This document shows positions 16,480 to 24,845 of a stretch of 64,000 bases of DNA, piece after piece. Made by a program: the position numbers and the translations under genes. A model generated the notes under the pieces. It saw only the letters and a list, made by a program, of their open reading frames with translations, was not told the origin of the DNA and searched no databases. Source of the stretch: Paenibacillus sp. LS1 (GTDB lineage Bacteria > Bacillota > Bacilli > Paenibacillales > Paenibacillaceae); contig NZ_JAPDOE010000002.1 of the NCBI RefSeq assembly GCF_026013365.1, forward strand, positions 124,001-188,000. The letters are read 5' to 3'. Within the stretch, counting starts at the first letter, position 1; each line of letters begins with the position of its first letter.

Positions 16480-18915
16480 ATGTTGTCTAGTGCACAAGAA
16501 GAAATAAAGAAGAAAATCAAAGATTTCTTCAACGGGGATCAAGTCAATATAGTTTATTTAAGTGGAGCAACTGGAAGTGGTAAAACATTTTTGGTAGATA
16601 ATTATCTGAAGGAAATTGATAATTACGAAGATTGGAAAACTTATTATATAGAGGGTAAAAGTGGTGATGTCAGTGCATACTCAACAATTATTCAATCTGA
16701 AAGCGTTAATTCTCCCAAAACAGAAGTTACAGGTAGAGGTTTGAGTTTAGGCTTCCGCATACTGGAAATCTTCAATATTGGTCTAAGTAGTACCTCACGA
16801 ATAAAAGAAATCTTTGATTCCAAAATCGATTTTTTCATCACGATGCTAAGAAAAACAACCGAAAGTAATATTTTAATTATCGCAGATAGTTTTGAGTTCT
16901 GGGATGAATCTTCGAAGACTCTGATAATGGCTATTATAAATCACAAAAAAATTTTAGATCACAAAAAGGTTAAATTACTCATTATCGCAAACGAAGATGA
17001 CAATTCAAAAGTGATGAATTTAAATTCTAGAACGCTTTTTAATTCAGTGAAGAACTTAAGGCTATCGCTTCCTAATTCTGATGAAATAGAAGAAATTATT
17101 AAACTGCTTGGGTATAATTTAGTGCTAACCAATGAAGAAATTGAAACAATTATGTCCTTAAGCGGAGCTAATATAGATTTTATTAGAATAGTTATTGAAG
17201 CTTTGTATACCGATGGAATTTTGGAAATTAATAAAGACGGATCTGATTTAAATCTAAACAGTATACTTGAACATCGTCTGAAAATATTTGGTTCAAGAGA
17301 AGCTGATGCTAAGGATGTACTTAAAGCGTCATCTATTATTAATGGTGAATTTAATACTAATGAGATCAGGTTTCTTTGCAGTGAAAATAATGATGTTGAT
17401 AATCTGTTGCATGAATCCTATACTCATTTATTCTTAAAAAAAGGACGTAAATTCGCTTTTTCTAACAGTAAAATTAGAGATTTTTTCTATGAGAAAGTCA
17501 CAGGTACTCAAGCCAGATTTCATTTTCAGTACTCAAAGTACTTACAAAAAAATAAACCAGAAAACTATTTTTCGCGTGCACTGCACCTTTCCTTAGCAGA
17601 TGACGAAGGACTAGAAACTAAAGAAATATTTGGATTATTTGCTTTAGCTTACTGTAGAAACATGGATATTTCAGCTGATGAGGGACATCAAGTTCGCATT
17701 AATATGATGCTCAATCATTACATTAATAATAATGACAAGTCTGTTTTTTTGAAAACTGACTTTGATCACTTATCCAGGGCGTGTGAATATTATTTGTCTC
17801 AAAACTATAAGGAATCCTATCAAAAGTTGAATCAAATATCAACGTCTCATTCACTACTATTTCGTTCTGAGGTATTAAGAATGAAACTTTTAGTTTCACT
17901 AATGTTAGATTTGGACACATCAAGAATAGAACGAGATACTCAAGCATTGTGTGCAGTTTTAGACGATATTGGACAAGAAGAGGCAGAACAGTGGGCTCAA
18001 TGTAACTTTGCTCTCTTCTCGACTTATACGAACAAACTCGGTCAATTTGAAAGAGGTAAACAAATTGTAGACAAGTTACAGAGTTTTATAAGAAAACAAA
18101 ATAACAGACCCTTTTTTGAGTACCTAGGTAGAGTCTTGGACAGAAAAAGTTTCTTATTTGATTCGGCAGAAATATCAATAGCGCCTATGAGAGATAGTGT
18201 TGTATATTTCAAAGCAACCGGTGACTACTTACAATACTATTTTGCACTGTGCAACTATGGAGGGATTTTAATTGTTTTAAACCAATTTGAAGAAGCGTCA
18301 GCACAAATAGAAGCAGCATTACGTCTTATTGAAGAACATGATTATATTAAATTCCCTTCAATAGAAAAGAATTATAATAATCTATTTTTAGCTAAATTTT
18401 TGTCTGTTTTTAGAGGTGGAGAATCAGTAACTAAACAAATCCTCGATGAGAGCATAATGAATTTCAAAGCTAAAATTCATTATGTTCCAACCGAAAAGGA
18501 TGCTGTAATGTTAATTAATCTTGCAAATTTGTATTTGATAAATAGAAATTATCAAGATTACGATTCAACTATAAATATTTTAAAACATAAAATTCTTGCA
18601 AACACTGTTGATAGTTTCTATGAATACCACTTGACCAACTTAGAACTGGCTAAAAATATACTCCAATGCAATTGGCTTGACGCAGAAAATATACTCGGTG
18701 ACTCTAAAGATAATCTTCCTAATTTTCATACAAAAAATGAAGATAAATTAAAAAATAGGCTGGTAGCCTTAGATAAATTGATTAAAAATAAGTTGATACT
18801 CGAACCCGCTGAGCTTGATCAATGGGTATACGAAAACTCCAATCCCAAAGATGAGTCTAGTTCTTTTCATTGCAGATTATTTCTTTTTTCTGACCTGCAA
18901 TTCTCATCGTTATAG
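16480..18915 (+). CDS. STAND-like P-loop ATPase with helical-repeat C-terminus
   Basis: An 811-residue protein of unknown specific function. Visible: a Walker A motif GATGSGKT (residues 29-36) and a Walker B strand ILIIAD (131-136), followed by a winged-helix-like region and, from about residue 400 to the end, a long all-helical part resembling TPR or similar repeats. This arrangement is that of STAND NTPases, which act as signal-triggered switches in regulation or defence; no effector or DNA-binding domain is recognisable. The ATG at 16480 has GGAGG 7 nt upstream, inside the recombination site; a GTG directly before it is less likely. It is AT-rich and faces the ATP-grasp gene tail to tail. 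Confidence 0.75.
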   Translation: MLSSAQEEIKKKIKDFFNGDQVNIVYLSGATGSGKTFLVDNYLKEIDNYEDWKTYYIEGKSGDVSAYSTIIQSESVNSPKTEVTGRGLSLGFRILEIFNIGLSSTSRIKEIFDSKIDFFITMLRKTTESNILIIADSFEFWDESSKTLIMAIINHKKILDHKKVKLLIIANEDDNSKVMNLNSRTLFNSVKNLRLSLPNSDEIEEIIKLLGYNLVLTNEEIETIMSLSGANIDFIRIVIEALYTDGILEINKDGSDLNLNSILEHRLKIFGSREADAKDVLKASSIINGEFNTNEIRFLCSENNDVDNLLHESYTHLFLKKGRKFAFSNSKIRDFFYEKVTGTQARFHFQYSKYLQKNKPENYFSRALHLSLADDEGLETKEIFGLFALAYCRNMDISADEGHQVRINMMLNHYINNNDKSVFLKTDFDHLSRACEYYLSQNYKESYQKLNQISTSHSLLFRSEVLRMKLLVSLMLDLDTSRIERDTQALCAVLDDIGQEEAEQWAQCNFALFSTYTNKLGQFERGKQIVDKLQSFIRKQNNRPFFEYLGRVLDRKSFLFDSAEISIAPMRDSVVYFKATGDYLQYYFALCNYGGILIVLNQFEEASAQIEAALRLIEEHDYIKFPSIEKNYNNLFLAKFLSVFRGGESVTKQILDESIMNFKAKIHYVPTEKDAVMLINLANLYLINRNYQDYDSTINILKHKILANTVDSFYEYHLTNLELAKNILQCNWLDAENILGDSKDNLPNFHTKNEDKLKNRLVALDKLIKNKLILEPAELDQWVYENSNPKDESSSFHCRLFLFSDLQFSSL

Positions 18916-18925
18916 TCAGTTATCA

Positions 18926-19993
18926 CTAATCTATTTTCGTAGATAATCCAATTATTGTACTATATATATCGTGATACTCTAAACCCAATTGGTTAAAAGC
19001 ATAAGCAAATGAGCTATGCTTGGTTGTATAAGGCGAAGCAGCTATATCCATTAAGTAAGCAACACCCTGATTATCAATTCTAAAATCTACTCTTCCATAA
19101 CTCCTTAACCCTACAAGTTGAGCGATGTCAATCGCTGTTGCTTTAACTTTTTCGCTTATTGAACATGATAGCTCTTTATCTAGGGAGTAAAAGTTATAAC
19201 CGTCATTGAAAGAGTGCTCATAAGTCAAAATACTCTGTTTTAGATTATTTTCACCATTTATTGAAATGCCTATTGGATTTAAAGCGTGAGGTCTACTAGA
19301 AATAAGTAAAGGAACTTCACACTCATATCCTTCTATGAATTGTTGTACTAAAATAGGAGAATTTTTCTCTTTGCTATCATTAATGATTTTTAGTTCAGTA
19401 TTGGAATCAAACAATTTAATCGATGTTTCTGATAAACCTATGCTAGCTGATTCGTGCATAGGCTTTATAATAATCTTTGTATCTAATTGGGGTTTATTAC
19501 CAGATAACCATCCATTTGATGGATGGTAAACCCAACTATCAGGAACTTTCACATTATGAATCTCTAAATATTTGGTATAAACATATTTCGCTCTACTTAA
19601 TGATATAACAAGTGCATCTGAGCCTGTATAAGGTATAGACATTAGATCACAAAAGGAAGGAATAAGAGATTTCTTCCCAATGTGCTGACCGTTTCTAGAT
19701 AGATTATATACAAACCTTTTATTCTTGAAATAGGACTGTTTGAGAACTTCAAGTATAAATTCAATCTCGTTGAAAAAAGTCTCAACAAAGAAATCAGCCC
19801 TTTTGATACCTTCAAAAACTTCATCAAATTCTTTGTCGTTGAAAAATTCGTTGTTATCGGAATAGCTTATAAGAGTATTGTTTAATTCTCTTGTATTAGA
19901 GCGTGTGTTAGTTAATAAAGAGATATGGTACTCCTTTTTTAACTGTGCAGCAACAGATCTAAAGTTTTTTATCAGATTCTCAATTTCATTCAT
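18926..19993 (-). CDS. ATP-grasp ligase, D-alanine-D-alanine ligase-like
   Basis: A 355-residue protein with the D-Ala-D-Ala ligase fold order: an unusual N-terminal half, then MSIPYTGSDALVISLSRAK, the ATP-binding KPMHESASIGLS segment, QQFIEGYECEV, and GRVDFR near the end. These enzymes join an activated carboxylate to an amine. In the metal-binding strand the ligase consensus LLEANTSPG reads LMDIAASPY, so the Glu is Asp and the Asn is Ala; chemistry may differ from peptidoglycan ligases. The ATG at 19993 has GGAGG 8 nt upstream, inside the right recombination site. At present it lies behind the recombinase gene. AT-rich; substrate unknown. Confidence 0.75.
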   Translation of the reverse strand: MNEIENLIKNFRSVAAQLKKEYHISLLTNTRSNTRELNNTLISYSDNNEFFNDKEFDEVFEGIKRADFFVETFFNEIEFILEVLKQSYFKNKRFVYNLSRNGQHIGKKSLIPSFCDLMSIPYTGSDALVISLSRAKYVYTKYLEIHNVKVPDSWVYHPSNGWLSGNKPQLDTKIIIKPMHESASIGLSETSIKLFDSNTELKIINDSKEKNSPILVQQFIEGYECEVPLLISSRPHALNPIGISINGENNLKQSILTYEHSFNDGYNFYSLDKELSCSISEKVKATAIDIAQLVGLRSYGRVDFRIDNQGVAYLMDIAASPYTTKHSSFAYAFNQLGLEYHDIYSTIIGLSTKID

Positions 19994-19994
19994 C

Positions 19995-20030
19995 CACAAG
20001 ACCTCCAAATAATTTATAGTTATTTGGAGG
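19995..20030 (-). repeat. Right recombination site of the invertible cassette
   Basis: On the minus strand: outer arm CCTCCAAATAA (20020-20030), spacer CTATAAA (20013-20019), inner arm TTATTTGGAGG (20002-20012), then TCTTGTG (19995-20001). Outer and inner arms are perfect 11-bp inverted repeats, so this is a complete symmetric core site with a 7-bp asymmetric spacer. Positions 19995-20024 are an exact inverted copy of 16450-16479. In mRNA read from the recombinase gene, the two arms would pair and bury the GGAGG of the ATP-grasp gene. Confidence 0.82.
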
Positions 20031-20037
20031 TTTTGCT

Positions 20038-20976
20038 CTACACTTTCAAGTTGTTTCTCGGATTGAACCTCGACAGCACATCCTTCTTCCGCTCAACTGA
20101 CACCTCTGTATAAATTTGGGTTGTACTAACGTTCGTATGCCCAAGAATCTCCTGCACTGAGCGCAAATCTGCCCCGTTGTTTAGAAGATGTGTAGCAAAG
20201 CTGTGCCTTAGATAGTGAGGTGTTGATTTTTTGCTGACCTTAGACATGTCCCTGTATTTGGAGTAAATATCTTCAATGGAATAAATCGAAAGTCGATCAC
20301 CATATTTGTTGAGAAACAGCGCATTAGACTTGGAGTCGAAATGCTCGCGAGCATGCAGCCAAGTTTTAATCTTAAGAATTACCTCGTTGCTCGAAATATA
20401 CAATAAGCGCTCTTTACGGCCTTTCCCAAAGATCAACACTGTCTTTTCTTCGAGATCAATATGCTCCATATCAATATTCACTAATTCGCCGATACGAATG
20501 CCGATTACGTAAAGCAATTCGATAATAGCATCATTGCGCTGGTTGATCCGTTTTCTAAAGATCGTACGTAAATGCTTCATATGTTCTTGTGGTGCGTTTA
20601 ACAACCTTTCAACCTCGGTCACTGAGAGAGTCTTCGGAATACGTCTTGCTGTTTTGAAATTTCTTCCAAAACCAGAAATAGGCGATTCGGCAATGTCCCC
20701 TTCTTGCACCAAATAATTAAAAAATGCTTTAAAGCATATGTATTTTCTTTTGATCGTTGAGTCTTTCAATGTGTGTTTACTTGTTAATTGTTCCAGGTAC
20801 TTTCTTAAATTGTCTCTGTTCACATCATGTAAATGATTGTCATTGAGCCATTCTACCAGTCGGTTGAGGTCAGATCGATAGGCTTTTATTGATTTGTCGG
20901 ATAAATTCCGTTCTACGCTTAAATAGATTTCGTATTGCTTGATATATGTATTTAAATCATGATTGCCGAGTTTCAT
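20038..20976 (-). CDS. Tyrosine recombinase/integrase of the XerC/XerD type
   Basis: A 312-residue site-specific recombinase with an N-terminal SAM-like DNA-binding domain (about 1-100) and a catalytic domain with all six expected residues: R161, K185 (in FGKGRKER), H254 and R257 (TPHYLRH), H280 (ILGH) and nucleophile Y289. The ATG at 20976 is chosen because CAGGAGG lies just upstream and it begins at the family's usual position; a longer frame upstream has no binding site. The stop is 8 nt from the right recombination site, so it is the obvious enzyme for inversion of the cassette. It is AT-rich like the cassette genes. A terminator upstream isolates it from the 21-28 kb operon. Confidence 0.9.
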   Translation of the reverse strand: MKLGNHDLNTYIKQYEIYLSVERNLSDKSIKAYRSDLNRLVEWLNDNHLHDVNRDNLRKYLEQLTSKHTLKDSTIKRKYICFKAFFNYLVQEGDIAESPISGFGRNFKTARRIPKTLSVTEVERLLNAPQEHMKHLRTIFRKRINQRNDAIIELLYVIGIRIGELVNIDMEHIDLEEKTVLIFGKGRKERLLYISSNEVILKIKTWLHAREHFDSKSNALFLNKYGDRLSIYSIEDIYSKYRDMSKVSKKSTPHYLRHSFATHLLNNGADLRSVQEILGHTNVSTTQIYTEVSVERKKDVLSRFNPRNNLKV

Positions 20977-21093
20977 AGTGCCTCCTGATGTATATATGAT
21001 ATGTCGCATCGCTCGACCTACATTATTGCGCATGCCAGCTTATTTGTGAAGATGTCCAAAGTGCTATAGACTGACCAATACTGATTTTCTTGC

Positions 21094-21131
21094 AAAGAAA
21101 AAAACGCAGAAACCAATTTATGGTTTCTGCG
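21094..21131 (-). terminator. Terminator of the seven-gene transporter operon
   Basis: An 11-bp perfect stem (CGCAGAAACCA with TGGTTTCTGCG, 5-nt loop) followed by seven T on the minus strand. The upstream arm contains the last codons of the amidohydrolase gene, and its stop codon begins the loop. Confidence 0.9.
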
Positions 21132-22260
21132 CTCCGGTAATGACGGAAACAATACTCTCCCGCAACTGATCTGCATTTTTCGTTTGATACGGATCGGCAT
21201 TGAAAATTACGGCGTCCGCAAGATAACCTTCTGCAACCTGCCCCAATTCGTCGCCACGACCCAGAATCTCGGCAGCGTGAGTCGTCGCAGACTGCCACGC
21301 TTCTGTCCGGGTCAAGCCGTAGTCTATCAGCGTGTCCAGCTCCTGCAGGTTGTAGCCATGGAGCGCAGGTGTGGCATAATCGGTACCGAATCCGAAACGA
21401 ACTCCTGCTCTTTTGGCATATCCGATGGCTGTGGAATGGGCTTCAGCAGCACGCGCTGCACGATCACTAATGATAGCAGGCAGCGCCAGTACACCTTTTG
21501 GATCTGCGGCAATCCTATAGATCGATGTGGTCGGCACAAAGGCAGTTCGGGACTCGGCAAGTCTGCCAGCCTGATCCTCGGTTAAGAACATTCCATGTTC
21601 CACTGATTCCACCCCTGCCTGGATGGACCAGTCGATCGTCACGCCTCCCCAGGTATGAACAAGCACCTTTTTATGATGAGCATGTGCATGACGAACGATG
21701 AATGCAAACTCTTCCTCCGAAAATACGGGATCTAACACGTGTTCTGTAGGTGCTCCAAGTCCACCTGTTGCCATGATTTTAACCCACCCTGCGCCTGTAT
21801 CAAATATATCGTTCAACCGTTGTTCCAGATGCTTCACACCACGCGCATCTGCCGCACCCAACATTTCACTGCTGGTTTCAACCTTCAGAGGATGTCCATA
21901 ATGTTCAACAAGATGCTGAGCCGTGCTTGGCAACAATCCACCTGCATCACGAGCGGTGGTTACACCAGTCCTAAGCGTGGCTGCAAAAGCTTGCGCCTGC
22001 ATGACTTCGATTTCTTGCTTATCACGCTTCAATTGATCCGAGTGGTCGAAGTCTGTCCATGCCAGATGTGTATGAAGGTCAATTATGCCCGGACTAATCC
22101 ACAAATCAGCATCTGGACGAACCTGATCATCATACGGTGACAAAATTTCTACGACTGATGCAAACCGGCCATTCTGAATCAAGATATCGAAGCGTTTGCC
22201 TTCAATACCTGCTATAAAAATATGTTTGAAGTTTTGATCTTCTGATTTTACCTGAGTCAT
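21118..22260 (-). CDS. Amidohydrolase family protein, imidazolonepropionase/prolidase-like
   Basis: A metal-dependent hydrolase of 380 residues with metal ligands of the amidohydrolase superfamily: DLHTHL, the bridging lysine in GWVKIMATGG, VHTWGG, VEHGMF and the catalytic Asp of FGTDYAT. It is related to the subfamily that includes imidazolonepropionases and Xaa-Pro or Xaa-Arg dipeptidases, so cleavage of a cyclic amide or dipeptide is plausible. The ATG at 22260 has GGGGGA at a good distance, placing it just after the stop of the aminotransferase gene. It is the last gene of an operon importing a peptide-like compound, so it probably processes that compound. Confidence 0.8.
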   Translation of the reverse strand: MTQVKSEDQNFKHIFIAGIEGKRFDILIQNGRFASVVEILSPYDDQVRPDADLWISPGIIDLHTHLAWTDFDHSDQLKRDKQEIEVMQAQAFAATLRTGVTTARDAGGLLPSTAQHLVEHYGHPLKVETSSEMLGAADARGVKHLEQRLNDIFDTGAGWVKIMATGGLGAPTEHVLDPVFSEEEFAFIVRHAHAHHKKVLVHTWGGVTIDWSIQAGVESVEHGMFLTEDQAGRLAESRTAFVPTTSIYRIAADPKGVLALPAIISDRAARAAEAHSTAIGYAKRAGVRFGFGTDYATPALHGYNLQELDTLIDYGLTRTEAWQSATTHAAEILGRGDELGQVAEGYLADAVIFNADPYQTKNADQLRESIVSVITGAQKP

Positions 22261-22262
22261 AT

Positions 22263-23321
22263 TCATTTCCCCCAAACGAGGCGAACAGCCTGGACTGCCT
22301 GCTCATGGTCCTGATTCAATAATGCCGCAATAGTCGCAACAGCTTCCTCTACACCCGACAAGGATGCATTGGCCCCAAAATGATTAATTCGCAGCAACTG
22401 TCCCAAAAGTTCTCCGTCCCCCGGAGCAACAATGCCGATCGGGTGATCGATATGCAACTTCTCTTCCCCGGATATTCGAACCGTCGTAGTCAGTGTAGAA
22501 TACGTTTTGCTATCTTTTTGCCAAGGCTCCAGACCTAAAGCCTGAATACCGGCAATGGCTGATGCAGCAGCCCGTTCATGACGCTTGATCACTTGCTCCA
22601 ACCCTTCTGACTCGATCGCTGTCAATGCCGAGATTAGCGCTCTGGCTTCCAGCGTTGGAATGTTGGGAGGAACACGTACCGGTGCAGTCCCCTTCCCAGA
22701 TGGCTTCAGATCGAGCAAAGAGAGAATGGAATTACGCGGTGCATACGCATTGGACTCAAGAAATTTCCAGCCGCGCGGCGAAATGCTTACAGCGCTGATG
22801 CCATTAGGCCCAGCGAGAGCTTTTTGGGCACCGATAGCTACAAAATCCACGCCCCATTCATCAACAGGAAGAGCCTCTCCCCCAACTGCCGAGACGGAGT
22901 CGCTCACCGTAATCAGTTTGTGGGCACGGGCAATCTTTATGATTTCCTCCGCTGGATTGGATCCACCTGTAACCACCTCAGCTTGAACAAAGGATACAGC
23001 GGACGGTTTATACCGTTCAATCGCGGCAGCAACCTGCTCCGCAGGTACAACTTCATCAAAAGGGACTTTGACTTCAATAACCGTTGCCCCGCCGCGTTCA
23101 AGCCATTGACCAAATAAACTGCCGTATGGCCCTGTCACGACATTGACAATGGTGCGACCTGGCGCGGATATTCCGGCTGCCACGGCCTCTATGCCCAAGA
23201 TCGCCTCTCCAGGGATGATCACCGGGGCATGCTCCGTAGACAAGAGCCTGGAGAGCAATTGTGTAAGTGTCTCGTATTCACTCCGCGTAAGCGGTACAAA
23301 TCCTTTATAAGGTTGGCTCAT
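22263..23321 (-). CDS. Class V aminotransferase (alanine-glyoxylate / PucG-like)
   Basis: A pyridoxal-phosphate enzyme of 352 residues. The lysine that binds the cofactor lies in AIGAQKALAGPNG; VVTGPYGSLF and DSVSAVGGEALPVDEWGVD are typical of the alanine-glyoxylate aminotransferase branch, which also contains the ureidoglycine-glyoxylate aminotransferase PucG. No purine-degradation genes are nearby, so that specific role is not supported. The ATG at 23321 has CAGGAGG 6 nt upstream and overlaps the end of the upstream ATPase gene by 17 nt, suggesting coupled translation. Confidence 0.83.
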   Translation of the reverse strand: MSQPYKGFVPLTRSEYETLTQLLSRLLSTEHAPVIIPGEAILGIEAVAAGISAPGRTIVNVVTGPYGSLFGQWLERGGATVIEVKVPFDEVVPAEQVAAAIERYKPSAVSFVQAEVVTGGSNPAEEIIKIARAHKLITVSDSVSAVGGEALPVDEWGVDFVAIGAQKALAGPNGISAVSISPRGWKFLESNAYAPRNSILSLLDLKPSGKGTAPVRVPPNIPTLEARALISALTAIESEGLEQVIKRHERAAASAIAGIQALGLEPWQKDSKTYSTLTTTVRISGEEKLHIDHPIGIVAPGDGELLGQLLRINHFGANASLSGVEEAVATIAALLNQDHEQAVQAVRLVWGK

Positions 23322-24090
23322 ATAAACCTCCTGATGAAATTGATTTTGGCATTTTTGGAACGGCGGACAGCAACTCTCGACTATATGCCGTTTCAGGACG
23401 AATGAAGAATTGCTCCTTGGGACTGATTTCCACAAGCTGACCCTGCCTCATAACGGCTACCGTATCACTAATAGCATGGATGACTCCCAGATCGTGAGAG
23501 ATGAACAACAATGTAAGATTAAGCTCACGCTTTAGCAAATTGAACAGTTCAAGCACACTCAGCTGCACAGAGACATCCAGTGCACTCGTCGGTTCATCCG
23601 CAATCAGCAGGCTCGGCTCCACGCTTATTGCTCGTGCGATCGCAATCCGTTGGCGTTGTCCGCCGGAGAATTCGTGGGGATACTTGTCCAGTGCTTTACT
23701 CTCTAACTGAACACGGGCCAGGAGCTCTCTCGATCTTTTCTCCACCTGTGAACGGTCCACAATCCGATGAAACAACAGCGCTTCAGCAAGAATCTGCCGG
23801 ATGGAATGCTTGGGATTCAGTGAGGCATCCGGATTTTGGAAGATCATCTGTATGTTTTTATATTGCTCACGACTTCTCTTCTTTTTCAATGTTTGATCTC
23901 CCAGCAGAATTTGCCCCTCATCGGGCGTGATCAAGCCGGCAATAACCCTCGCAAGAGTAGATTTCCCCGAACCAGACTCACCGACAAGACCAAGTGTCGT
24001 ATGATGCTGGAGTTTCAATTCAATGTGGTCGAGTGCAGTAAAGTCACCATAACGAACCGATACATTTTGTATTTGCAAAGCTGGTTCCAT
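23305..24090 (-). CDS. Oligopeptide-type ABC transporter ATP-binding protein (OppF/DppF-like)
   Basis: One of two ATPases powering the importer encoded here. Walker A GESGSGKST, signature FSGGQRQR and Walker [13 protein letters not shown] are all intact in 261 residues. It is shorter than typical OppF and lacks the usual C-terminal extension. It begins 2 nt after the other ATPase gene ends and overlaps the aminotransferase start. Confidence 0.9.
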   Translation of the reverse strand: MEPALQIQNVSVRYGDFTALDHIELKLQHHTTLGLVGESGSGKSTLARVIAGLITPDEGQILLGDQTLKKKRSREQYKNIQMIFQNPDASLNPKHSIRQILAEALLFHRIVDRSQVEKRSRELLARVQLESKALDKYPHEFSGGQRQRIAIARAISVEPSLLIADEPTSALDVSVQLSVLELFNLLKRELNLTLLFISHDLGVIHAISDTVAVMRQGQLVEISPKEQFFIRPETAYSRELLSAVPKMPKSISSGGLYEPTL

Positions 24091-24092
24091 CG

Positions 24093-24845
24093 TTATTCGC
24101 TCCCTTCAAGCTCCGGCAAAGGAAGCACCGAGTTGATGAGCATCTGTGTGTATGGATTTTGTGGATTTTGCAAAATGGCAAGCGAATCTCCATGCTCTAC
24201 AATTCGCCCCTGTTTCATCACACACAACTTCGAGCATAAGGTCGCTGCAATAGCAAGATTATGTGTTACAAATACCATGGCGAAGCCCAGTTCACGCTGC
24301 AATCGGGTGATCGTCTCTATAATTTGCTGCTGCACCGTAACGTCCAGCGCTGTTGTTGGCTCATCACAGAGTAGAATGCCAGGCTTGCACGCCAGAGCCA
24401 GTGCAATGACTACCCGCTGACACTGCCCACCTGATAGCTGGCTAGGGTATCGGTCCTCACGTTTTAGCGAGTCGGGAAGACCCAACAGTTCAAGCAACTC
24501 CAGTGCGGCTACCCTTGAAGCCTTCCTGCTTAACTTTTGCCTGTAATAGACAACTTCGGCCAGTTGTTTAACAACCGTACAGAGCGGATCGAGCGCACCT
24601 CTAGGGTCTTGAAACACCATTGCGCTGCTCACGTCACTCCGAATGGTACCTCCAGTCTGCTCCACACCGCTTGGCAGGAGTCCCAGAATGGAACGCAATG
24701 TAAGTGATTTTCCGGAACCGGATTCACCTACTAATCCCAGACTCTCCCCTCTGCCGAGTGAGAAATGAACATCTTGGACTAATCTTTGATTCGACTTGGT
24801 CGACAGTGACAATGCCTCGACTTCCAAAATCGGACTTGTGGACAT
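24093..24845 (-). CDS. Oligopeptide-type ABC transporter ATP-binding protein (OppD/DppD-like)
   Basis: The partner ATPase of the importer: Walker A GESGSGKS, signature LSGGQCQR, Walker [13 protein letters not shown], 250 residues. The ATG at 24845 is preferred because it overlaps the permease stop (TAATG) and has GGAGG 7 nt upstream. Like its partner it is compact and lacks the C-terminal cysteine-rich tail of classical OppD. Confidence 0.9.
   Translation of the reverse strand: MSTSPILEVEALSLSTKSNQRLVQDVHFSLGRGESLGLVGESGSGKSLTLRSILGLLPSGVEQTGGTIRSDVSSAMVFQDPRGALDPLCTVVKQLAEVVYYRQKLSRKASRVAALELLELLGLPDSLKREDRYPSQLSGGQCQRVVIALALACKPGILLCDEPTTALDVTVQQQIIETITRLQRELGFAMVFVTHNLAIAATLCSKLCVMKQGRIVEHGDSLAILQNPQNPYTQMLINSVLPLPELEGSE

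Larger units (their letters stand above)
16444..20976. mobile_element. Predicted invertible two-gene cassette with its tyrosine recombinase
   Basis: The unit consists of a left site (16444-16479), a plus-strand STAND-like ATPase gene, a minus-strand ATP-grasp gene ending 10 nt from it, a right site (19995-20030) in inverted orientation, and a tyrosine recombinase gene ending 8 nt outside the right site. The two spacers are identical and asymmetric, so recombination between inverted sites would flip the roughly 3.55-kb segment between them. The whole stretch is visibly richer in A+T than the glycogen and transporter genes on either side, which suggests acquisition by transfer. Inversion is inferred from the architecture and has not been seen directly. 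Confidence 0.75.

Noticed and set aside
16444-21131. Prophage, conjugative element or transposon interpretation of the AT-rich insert
   Set aside because: There are no structural, replication, transfer or transposase genes, and the repeats lie directly at gene starts rather than at the ends of the insert including the recombinase.
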